Positions 1 through 6,379 of a stretch of 12,779 nucleotides of DNA are shown one piece after another. Each line of letters starts with the position of its first letter. Positions within the stretch are counted from its first letter, which is position 1. The notes below the pieces were generated by a model, which was not told the DNA's origin, searched no databases, and saw only the letters and a program-made list of their open reading frames with translations. Position numbers and translations under genes: made by a program. The stretch is from JAWWBL01 sp033720975 (GTDB lineage: Bacteria; Actinomycetota; Acidimicrobiia; Spongiisociales; ZC4RG35), in the NCBI GenBank assembly GCA_033720975.1, contig JAWWBL010000047.1:1-12779 (forward strand). Reading direction: 5' to 3'.

Positions 1-711
1 AAGGGGATCACATTTGACACCGGAGGCCTGTCACTGAAGTCGACGGCCTTCATGGACGGAATGAAGGCTGACATGGCGGGATCGGCAGCAGCGGTCGCGG
101 CGACGGTGGCGATCGCACGGCTTGGTATCCCGGTGGAGGTGACCTGTGTGACCCCGCTCACGGACAATGCCGTTGGAGGCGACGCCACGCGGCCGGGTGA
201 CGTGCTCAAGCCCGTCGAAGGCCCGACGATCGAGGTGGTGAACACGGACGCCGAAGGCAGGCTCATCCTCGCCGACGGCCTGGGAATCGCCCGCCGGCAC
301 GAGCCGAACGTGATCGTCGACGTCGCCACGCTGACTGGTGCGGCGAAGGTAGCCCTCGGCCACCAGGTCGGAGCCGTCTTCTCCAACGATCCCGATTTGG
401 CGCATACGGTGTTGGAGGCAGCTTCCATCGCCGGTGAGCGATTCTGGGAGCTTCCGCTCGTCGAGGAGTACCGGAAGTCGCTGGACTCCGATGTCGCCGA
501 TATCAAGAACTCGCCCGGCGACAGGTATGGCTCCGCCATAGCTGCCGCGCTCTTTCTCTCTGAGTACGCCGGAGAGGGCCCTTGGGCTCACCTAGACATC
601 GCCGGGCCGGCGGTGTCGAAGGAGACTTCGGGGGAGAGGGTGAAAGGCGGTTCGGGATTCGGCGTTCGCACATTGGTCGAGCTGGCGCGTTTGCTGGCAC
701 GAGGCGCCTAA
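1..711 (+). CDS. pepA: Leucyl aminopeptidase (peptidase M17), C-terminal half, 5' end outside window
   Basis: Cytosolic two-metal aminopeptidase that removes N-terminal residues from peptides in general protein turnover. The reading frame is open from base 1, so the gene starts upstream; 236 residues are visible, about half of the usual 500 or so. Counting from base 1, every residue of the M17 active site known from E. coli PepA is present at the expected spacing: K1 and D6 (KGITFDTGG), K13, D24, and D83, E85 and R87 in the NTDAEGR signature. The spacing matches E. coli K270, D275, K282, D293, D352, E354 and R356 exactly. The C-terminal part carries the typical NSPGDRYGSAIAAALFL and WAHLDIAGPA stretches, and the frame ends in TAA. 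It lies 30 bp upstream of the sugar transferase on the same strand, so the two may be cotranscribed, although their functions are unrelated. The visible part shows no damage. The in-frame ATG at 52 is internal and is not the start. Confidence 0.97.
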   Translation, partial: KGITFDTGGLSLKSTAFMDGMKADMAGSAAAVAATVAIARLGIPVEVTCVTPLTDNAVGGDATRPGDVLKPVEGPTIEVVNTDAEGRLILADGLGIARRHEPNVIVDVATLTGAAKVALGHQVGAVFSNDPDLAHTVLEAASIAGERFWELPLVEEYRKSLDSDVADIKNSPGDRYGSAIAAALFLSEYAGEGPWAHLDIAGPAVSKETSGERVKGGSGFGVRTLVELARLLARGA

Positions 712-741
712 ACGGCCCGCGAATACCTAGCATCCGACGTC

Positions 742-2025
742 GTGCGGATCCGCTTTCTGACATCCGTGGGGTTCAGCGACTTATTGGCGCTTGTCATCTC
801 CGTCGGCGCCGCTTCGATCATTGTCTTCGGGACCCCGCTGCCCTGGGAGGCTGATACTCCGGGCAGCGTCGTCCCGTTCCTGGCATTTCTGGCCGGCTCG
901 ATGATCGCGATGTCTTTCTTGACCGCTGGGATGTCGGGCCCAGGCGTGCCCCGGCCGACCTACGGCCGGATGCTCGCGATCCTCATTGGAACCGTTCTCA
1001 CAACAGCTGCTCTGATCGTCCTTTTCAGAGATGTTTACTTCTCGCGCGCTCTGCTGGCTTACTCCGCCGCCGTCTGGCTCGTCCTGGCCACCGGTCATCG
1101 CATCGTCCGGAACCGTCGCCCCTGGACTGAGCGAATTGGGGTGATCACAAACGAGAAAGAGCTCGTCGACGATCTGGCCGAAACGGCACACGCCGATGTT
1201 GTGTGGGTGGTGTCCCCGAGCTTTGACGGAAACCTGGAGCTACCCGACCGGGACGTCACTGTTGCCGTCGATCTGAGGGCTGTCCTCTCCGACCGTATGG
1301 CTCAGTTCGTTTCGTCTTGCGACGTGGCCGGCTATGCGATTCGCCCGTTTGCATCGATCTACGAGGAGCACACGGGCAGGGTCCCGCTGGTTCACCTGGC
1401 CGAGGGCTGGGAGATCTCGGCGCCGTTGCTCGAGGTGGCTCCATGGCTCCCTGGTAAGCGGGTTTTCGACCTGGTGACCGCGGCGATCACTGCTCCCATC
1501 TGGGTTCTCATTGGTCTTGGCGTTGCAGCGTGGGTCAAGCTCTCCGATCCGGGCTTCTCCATCTTTCGTCAGCCTCGGGTGGGTCTCAATGGCGAGGTGT
1601 TCACCATGTACAAGTTTCGGACAATGGGCCTCGACGCGGAACAGAACGGCCCCCAATTCGCCACCCTCGACGATCCTCGCTTGATCCGTGGTGGCAAATT
1701 CCTCCGCAAGTCGAGGCTCGACGAGATCCCCCAGCTTTGGAACGTGCTCAAGGGAGATCTGAGCCTGGTCGGCCCCCGCGCCGAGCAGGTTCCATTTGTC
1801 GAGGACTTCAGGCGCGAGATCCCTTTCTACGACCACCGCCATCTGGTTAGACCGGGCGTCACAGGTTGGGCTCAGGTCAATTACGGATATGCCGATGATC
1901 ACGCTGACACGATCGAGAAGCTGACATACGACCTCTTCTACATAAAGCACATGTCGCCCGTGTTAGACGTTCGGATCTTCTGGATGAGCGCCTGGACGGT
2001 TCTCACCGGTTTCGGAGCCCGTTGA
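742..2025 (+). CDS. Polyprenyl-phosphate sugar-1-phosphate transferase (bacterial sugar transferase family)
   Basis: Predicted membrane enzyme that moves a sugar-1-phosphate from a nucleotide sugar onto undecaprenyl phosphate, the priming step of exopolysaccharide, capsule or glycan synthesis. The 427 residues have the long WbaP/WcaJ-type layout. About four hydrophobic helices lie in residues 12-120, followed by a short soluble linker (about 128-235) resembling a reduced Rossmann-like domain. The catalytic domain runs from about 239 to 427, opening with KRVFDL and a re-entrant hydrophobic helix. Catalytic-domain landmarks are KFRTM (291-295), RLDEIPQLWN with the conserved Asp-Glu pair near 327-328, GPRAE (344-348) and PGVTGWAQVNYGY. 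The GTG at 742 is the first usable start after the PepA stop, which lies in the same frame; no clear Shine-Dalgarno is visible before it. The stop overlaps the next gene's start, indicating coupling with the flippase. The sugar cannot be told from sequence. Confidence 0.93.
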   Translation: MRIRFLTSVGFSDLLALVISVGAASIIVFGTPLPWEADTPGSVVPFLAFLAGSMIAMSFLTAGMSGPGVPRPTYGRMLAILIGTVLTTAALIVLFRDVYFSRALLAYSAAVWLVLATGHRIVRNRRPWTERIGVITNEKELVDDLAETAHADVVWVVSPSFDGNLELPDRDVTVAVDLRAVLSDRMAQFVSSCDVAGYAIRPFASIYEEHTGRVPLVHLAEGWEISAPLLEVAPWLPGKRVFDLVTAAITAPIWVLIGLGVAAWVKLSDPGFSIFRQPRVGLNGEVFTMYKFRTMGLDAEQNGPQFATLDDPRLIRGGKFLRKSRLDEIPQLWNVLKGDLSLVGPRAEQVPFVEDFRREIPFYDHRHLVRPGVTGWAQVNYGYADDHADTIEKLTYDLFYIKHMSPVLDVRIFWMSAWTVLTGFGAR

Positions 2026-3242
2026 GCCTGGAGACAGTCCAAACCGAGCCACGCGGTTTTCGGGCTCCCGGCACGGCTTTCATGGTGGCCGGCGCCGTTC
2101 TCGGCGCCATCCTGGCCTATGCGTTCCAGAGGGCCGGTGGCATGGCAATCGGGCCGGAGGCATTCGCACCGATAAGCGTGTTGTGGACCCTTCTCTTCAT
2201 CCTGGCAACGGTCCTACTGGTGCCTGTCGAGCAATACGTGACACGTGAGGTGGCGTCAGGCCGCCGGGCGCTACCGCACGACTTGAAACCGATGTGGGCC
2301 ATGGCCGCGATCGCTGCTGCCCTCGGGGGCGGGTTCGTGGCAATCACACTCGAGGACCTGTTCGAAGGCGACTGGCAATACGTGGCTCAGATCGTGTTAC
2401 TGATGGTGGGCTACGCACTGCTCTTCTTCGGCAAGGGCGTGCTCGCCGGGACCCGGCACTTTGCCAAGGTCGGCTGGGTGCTAATCGTCGAGAACGGGGC
2501 GCGACTTGGGATCGGCCTTATCGTGATCCGGCTGTTTGCCGACGCCCCTTCCCTCGGTTGGGCGATGGTGGCAGGGGGATTCGCCGCATTGGCCCTCCGC
2601 TGGTGGCGCCTCGATCGGGGCGATCTCGAGCGGCCCGCAGCACCGGCGCGCAGATTCCTGGCTGGCTATGTGGGTGGGACGGCGACGTCACAGATTCTGC
2701 TTGCCGGGGCACCTCTCGCTGTCGCAGCCCTCGGGGGCTCTCCGGCCTTGATTTCCATCGTGTTCATCACCTTCACCTTGTTCCGGGCCCCCATGACGTT
2801 CATTTTCGCCGTCCAGGGGCGCATCCTGCCTTACCTGGTCCGGTTGCATCACGACGGCGATGACCGAAGGCTTGGGAAGATCGCGCTGGGAGTGGTCGGT
2901 GCGGGAGCGGTGCTGGCATTGGTCGGGAGCCTGGTCGGTTGGCTGGTGGGATCGGATGTCGTAGCACTCCTGTTCGGTTCAGAGTTCGCTCCATCCCGGC
3001 TCGTTGCTGGGCTCGCCGCCGGCGGGGTGGTAGCCGCATCGGCGGCGCAGATCGCCAGTCAAACTCTGGTAGCGGAGGGACGAACCCCACGGCTTACTGT
3101 GGCCTGGTCAGGCGGCCTCTTCGTCGGCCTCTTTGTCCTGCTCTTGGTGACAGGGGCGCCGGATCTGCGAGTGGCCTCAGCCTTTGCCTCTGGCGAGGTG
3201 GCAGCGCTTGTGCTGATGGGCCTGCTCGCGATCAACCGTTAG
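2022..3242 (+). CDS. Polysaccharide flippase-like multispanning membrane protein (MOP/Wzx-type)
   Basis: The 406 residues contain about 12 predicted transmembrane helices (roughly 18-38, 49-73, 89-109, 120-141, 151-171, 176-194, 212-239, 242-270, then four more to the C-terminus), with short charged loops. Helix number, length and features such as VPVEQYVTREVA after helix 2 and FRAPMTFIFAVQGRILPYL in the second half fit the oligosaccharide flippase branch of the MOP superfamily. These proteins move lipid-linked sugars across the membrane. The assignment rests on topology and a family resemblance rather than a catalytic motif. The start is TTG at 2022, inside the TTGA that also holds the stop of the sugar transferase, so translation is probably coupled. 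This supports a priming-transferase plus flippase pair. Its last 11 bp overlap the end of the convergent small gene. The substrate is unknown, and no glycosyltransferase or polymerase is in the window. A different membrane transporter remains possible. Confidence 0.78.
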   Translation: MSLETVQTEPRGFRAPGTAFMVAGAVLGAILAYAFQRAGGMAIGPEAFAPISVLWTLLFILATVLLVPVEQYVTREVASGRRALPHDLKPMWAMAAIAAALGGGFVAITLEDLFEGDWQYVAQIVLLMVGYALLFFGKGVLAGTRHFAKVGWVLIVENGARLGIGLIVIRLFADAPSLGWAMVAGGFAALALRWWRLDRGDLERPAAPARRFLAGYVGGTATSQILLAGAPLAVAALGGSPALISIVFITFTLFRAPMTFIFAVQGRILPYLVRLHHDGDDRRLGKIALGVVGAGAVLALVGSLVGWLVGSDVVALLFGSEFAPSRLVAGLAAGGVVAASAAQIASQTLVAEGRTPRLTVAWSGGLFVGLFVLLLVTGAPDLRVASAFASGEVAALVLMGLLAINR

Positions 3243-3645
3243 AAGCGACCATGGTGGCGTGCTCGGCGGCCAGAGAAGGTGGAAACCGCCAGCGCATTTC
3301 CGCGGGGACGGCAGGGATTCGCGTTCCTACCACGAGCGAGCCGTTCTCAACATGAGCGAGGCCCAGCTTGAGCAGGACCGGGAGGCTCCTGGGTAGGGGT
3401 ACCTCCTCTCCCTTCGCAGCGGCGCGCATCAGCTTGAGCAGCTCCGCTACTGCGGCCGGCCCGATCGCAGCCACCCAGAATCGGCGTACATAGGGGTCAG
3501 AGGGCGGGTATCCGTCTTTCTCGATGGCTGCCACCGGGACGACGGGTCTTGTCCGCGCTGTGGGTCGAACCGAAGCGTCCGCATGCCCCGCGGCAATCTG
3601 ACTGGGAGGACGATCATGACCACGAGCGGACGCTTCGGCTCTCAT
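3232..3645 (-). CDS. Small protein of unknown function
   Basis: I cannot assign a function. The 137-residue product has a low-complexity, basic N-terminus (residues 1-37) and then a more protein-like core. The core has a PYVRRFWVAAIGPAAVAELLK helix region, a LPRSLPVLLKLGLAHVENG segment and a short VVGTRIPAVP strand-like stretch. Helix, helix, then beta-hairpin might be a small winged-helix-like fold, but that is a guess. It has no signal peptide or membrane helix. The ATG at 3645 has AGAGG seven to eight bases upstream, which favours this start. A GTG at 3534 would give a 100-residue protein that begins just before the core and drops the odd N-terminus, with no visible ribosome site. It lies 72 bp downstream of the penicillin-binding protein on the same strand and may share its transcript; a TTGACG 33 bp upstream of the ATG could also serve a separate promoter. 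The 3' end overlaps the flippase by 11 bp. An inverted repeat covers the 5' part. Confidence 0.6.
   Translation of the reverse strand: MRAEASARGHDRPPSQIAAGHADASVRPTARTRPVVPVAAIEKDGYPPSDPYVRRFWVAAIGPAAVAELLKLMRAAAKGEEVPLPRSLPVLLKLGLAHVENGSLVVGTRIPAVPAEMRWRFPPSLAAEHATMVASNG
3570..3638. repeat. 13-bp perfect inverted repeat across the 5' end of the small gene
   Basis: CCGAAGCGTCCGC at 3570-3582 is the exact reverse complement of GCGGACGCTTCGG at 3626-3638, separated by 43 bp. If the small gene starts at 3645, both arms are coding (encoding ADAS and AEAS stretches) and the transcript could fold over its early codons. If translation starts at 3534, the repeat lies wholly in the leader, where it could act as an operator or an RNA hairpin. 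No T-tract follows it on either strand, so it is not a standard intrinsic terminator for the PBP gene upstream. Confidence 0.6.
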
Positions 3646-3717
3646 GACTGCAACCTCTACAAGACATCGTTAACCAACGTCAAGTGGCATAAGCCGGGTC
3701 GCGAAAGAAATGCTCGG

Positions 3718-6303
3718 TCAGTCGTCGTCAAGCTCGCCGATGAACACCGTTATCACGGCGGACGCCTCGATCGACGTCCCGGCAGGCGGATTGGTCCCGA
3801 CGATCTTGTCAACCAGTGCGGGATTGTTGACTGCAACCTTCTCCGATACCAGGGTCAGCCTGACTCCGGTGTTCACCTCGAACTCCTGGACCACCTCCAG
3901 GGCTTCCTGGAAGGTGAGCCCACTGAGATCAGGGAGGGGACCGACTGGTGTCTCGCCAGTGGAGACGAAGATAGTGACGATCTCTCCCTGGCTGACCTCC
4001 GTGCCGGGCTCGATGTCCTGGCGTACGACGATTCCCTCGGGCTCCAACGAGTCGACCATCTCGATCTCGACGTTGAGACGAGCTTCGATCCTGAGCAACT
4101 TCTCGGCTTCGTCTTGCTCGAGCCCGACGACAACCGGGACGATGGTCTTGGGTGGTATGAGGTACTCGCGCAGGTTGGCCGGGTCGGCCGGATACTCGAC
4201 CTCAGGGCGACCGTCCAGCACGATGGCCATGAACGCCGCCCAGATTGGAGCGGGAACTCCGCCTCCGGTGACTCCGCGGAAGCTCTGCCCGTTGATGACG
4301 ATGCCTTCCATCCGCTTCTGCTCGGCCTCATAGCCAACCCAGACCGCTGTCGAGAACTCGGGGGTGAAGCCCACGTACCACGCGTCGCGATGGTCCTGGT
4401 GGGTACCGGTCTTGCCTCCGACGTAACCACGCATGAATCGGTAACGCTCCTGGCCGAACGTGCGGGCTGCCGTGCCCCGCACCGGAACATCGAGCAGGGG
4501 GATCCTCGCTGCGGCGAACACTGCCGGGTCAGCAACCTGGGTGACCTCCACGTCGTGCTCGAAGATCACGTTGCCTTCGTGGTCGACGATCCTCGATATG
4601 AGGAAGTTCTCTGCATGAAGCCCGTTGGTGGCGAAGTTTGAGTAGGCGCTCGCCATCTCGAGGGTGGAGACGGCCGAGGATCCGAGGACCAGCGACAGCA
4701 CGGGATTGAGGACGGACTCGGTGATGCCCATCCGACGGGCCATGTCGGCGATGGTTTGAGGGCCGACGGCCGCAGAGATCTGCGCGTAGATGGTGTTGAC
4801 CGACCTGTAGGTGGCCTCCTGCATGGACATCACCCCGTACGACACGCTGCCGTAGTTGCTCGGCTCCCAGACGTTCGGCGTCCCGTCGTCGTCGCAAACG
4901 AAGGGGCATGGGATCTCGATCGGATCCTCACCGCTCCAGTTGTGCCCAAGTGCCCACTTTTGCTCCAGGGCAGCGGCCAAGGCAAAGGGTTTGAAAGCGG
5001 ACCCCGGGTTCCTCTTGCCCTGTATAGCGAGGTCGAACTGGCTGAACTCGAAGGGGAGGCCGGAAGCCATCACCCGGACGGCGCCCGTGTAGTTGTCGAC
5101 CATGGTGATTGCACCGGTTGGCAGGCACGAGTGGGTCTCGGCGTATTTGGCATAGAACGCCTCGTTCTCGTCGAAGTCGTCGAACAACTTCGAGCAAGCA
5201 GCCAGGTTCTCCTCGTACGGAGGAAGCGGCAACCATTCGTTCAGGATTCGGTTGGCTTCTTGCTGGAGCGCGAGGTCGATCGTGGTGTGAATGTCCAGAC
5301 CGCCGCCGCCCTCGCAGGCCACATCATCGGCGGGGCACCCGAAGATCGTTCTCTTTCGCTCTTCCTTGGTCGCGCCGAGAAATGCGAACTCCGGGTCGTT
5401 GAGCAGCTGGCGGGTCACCTCCGCAACCACGTGGTCGGCCTCACCACGCCGCAGAGGTGAGTCGATCACCCCGAGCGGCTGGCGTTTGGCCCGGAGGGCC
5501 TGCGCCTCGCTGATCCAGCCCTCCTCCCGCATCTGGTCGATGACGTCGTCCCTGCGCTCGAGCGTGATCTCGGGGCGGAGCCGCGGGTTGTAGAGGGTGG
5601 GGTTGCGGACCAGCACGGCCAGTGTTGCCGCCTCGTCTACTTCGAGCTCGTCGAGCTCCTTGCCATAGAACTCGAAGGCTGCGGTCTTGACCCCGTAGGC
5701 ACCTGATCCGAAGTAGACGCTGTTCATGTAGAACTCGAGAATGCGTTCCTTGGGGAAACGACGTTCGAGCTCAGCCGAGACGAACGCTTCGTTGACTTTG
5801 CGTTGGATCGACACCTCTGCGCCGACGAAGGCGTTCTTCACGACCTGCTGGGTGATGGTCGATCCACCACGCGTGGTGTCGTATATCAGGTTGTCGATGG
5901 CGGCCGAGACGATGGCGGAGAAGTCGACGCCCTCGTGCTCGAAGAACTCCGAGTCCTCGGCGGCCAGGATGGCGTGCACTACGACATCCGGAACTTGCTC
6001 GTAGGGGACAGGCTCAGAGTTCCGGCCATCGTGGAGCTCGGACAACATCTCACCGGAGTCGGCGTAGACCCGGCTCACCCTGCTCAGGTCAGGGAGGGTG
6101 AGCTGCATGGAACGGGTGTCGGGAACCCATTCGTCCTTCAGCTCCTCAAAGGTCCCGTAGGCGGCGTTTGCGCCCAGGAACGCGAAGAGACCGACCCAAC
6201 CCGAGAGGAGAAGGGACATCGAAAGGAGGGTGGCCAGCGCGCCGAACCATCGGCCGCGCCGTTCCCGCGCCTCGATCTGGTGGATGAGGGCTTTCCTGGC
6301 CAT
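3718..6303 (-). CDS. Class A penicillin-binding protein: glycosyltransferase, transpeptidase and two PASTA domains
   Basis: Bifunctional peptidoglycan synthase (PonA-like) of the cytoplasmic membrane, 861 residues. A basic cytoplasmic tail precedes one transmembrane anchor (about 20-45). The GT51 glycosyltransferase domain (about 80-270) shows AAEDSEFFEHEGVD with catalytic E116, RGGSTITQQ (145-153), and RKVNEAFVSAELERRF followed by YMNSVYFGSGAYG. The transpeptidase domain (about 390-695) has SAFK with nucleophile S435 and K438, SVN (501-503) and KTGT (631-634). Two PASTA repeats close the protein (about 718-782 and 787-856); in related proteins these bind muropeptides or cross-linked glycan. 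Six cysteines, C323/C330, C370/C393 and C466/C470, all lie on the outer side. The start is ATG at 6303; no strong Shine-Dalgarno precedes it. It is transcribed divergently from the mutase, and the small unknown gene follows it. Domains and motifs are complete, so it should be active. Confidence 0.97.
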   Translation of the reverse strand: MARKALIHQIEARERRGRWFGALATLLSMSLLLSGWVGLFAFLGANAAYGTFEELKDEWVPDTRSMQLTLPDLSRVSRVYADSGEMLSELHDGRNSEPVPYEQVPDVVVHAILAAEDSEFFEHEGVDFSAIVSAAIDNLIYDTTRGGSTITQQVVKNAFVGAEVSIQRKVNEAFVSAELERRFPKERILEFYMNSVYFGSGAYGVKTAAFEFYGKELDELEVDEAATLAVLVRNPTLYNPRLRPEITLERRDDVIDQMREEGWISEAQALRAKRQPLGVIDSPLRRGEADHVVAEVTRQLLNDPEFAFLGATKEERKRTIFGCPADDVACEGGGGLDIHTTIDLALQQEANRILNEWLPLPPYEENLAACSKLFDDFDENEAFYAKYAETHSCLPTGAITMVDNYTGAVRVMASGLPFEFSQFDLAIQGKRNPGSAFKPFALAAALEQKWALGHNWSGEDPIEIPCPFVCDDDGTPNVWEPSNYGSVSYGVMSMQEATYRSVNTIYAQISAAVGPQTIADMARRMGITESVLNPVLSLVLGSSAVSTLEMASAYSNFATNGLHAENFLISRIVDHEGNVIFEHDVEVTQVADPAVFAAARIPLLDVPVRGTAARTFGQERYRFMRGYVGGKTGTHQDHRDAWYVGFTPEFSTAVWVGYEAEQKRMEGIVINGQSFRGVTGGGVPAPIWAAFMAIVLDGRPEVEYPADPANLREYLIPPKTIVPVVVGLEQDEAEKLLRIEARLNVEIEMVDSLEPEGIVVRQDIEPGTEVSQGEIVTIFVSTGETPVGPLPDLSGLTFQEALEVVQEFEVNTGVRLTLVSEKVAVNNPALVDKIVGTNPPAGTSIEASAVITVFIGELDDD

Positions 6304-6315
6304 CTAGGGGTATCC

Positions 6316-6342
6316 GACGTCAATCCAGGCCAGAGAGTTCCC
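6316..6342 (-). promoter_or_regulatory. Candidate ECF-sigma-type promoter for the PBP gene
   Basis: Reading the minus strand, GGGAAC (6342-6337) is followed after 17 bases by CGTC (6319-6316). This resembles the GGAAC / CGTC elements of envelope-stress ECF sigma factors (SigE type) known from actinobacteria. Transcription would start about 5-10 bases before the ATG at 6303, giving an almost leaderless message, in keeping with the lack of a clear ribosome site. Short motifs like this can occur by chance. Confidence 0.3.
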
Positions 6343-6359
6343 GACCTACGATTCCCGAC
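6338..6359. repeat. Tandem 8-bp direct repeat in the divergent PBP/mutase spacer
   Basis: TTCCCGAC occurs at 6338-6345 and again at 6352-6359, a 14-bp start-to-start period. It lies in the 76-bp spacer between two divergent genes and overlaps the candidate -35 element of the PBP gene. It could be a tandem binding site for a response regulator or other activator or repressor. The protein that might bind is not identifiable. Confidence 0.4.
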
Positions 6360-6379
6360 GATGTCAGGATACAAAGGCC

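Noticed and set aside
3645..3839. 12-bp direct repeat TGACTGCAACCT at 3645-3656 and 3828-3839
   Set aside because: Two copies only, one inside PASTA coding sequence, with no flanking similarity; probably chance.
3583..4641. Long plus-strand open frame (352 codons) opposite the small gene and the PBP 3' part
   Set aside because: It lies antisense to the PASTA and transpeptidase coding region, has no recognisable motif, and owes its openness to high GC content.
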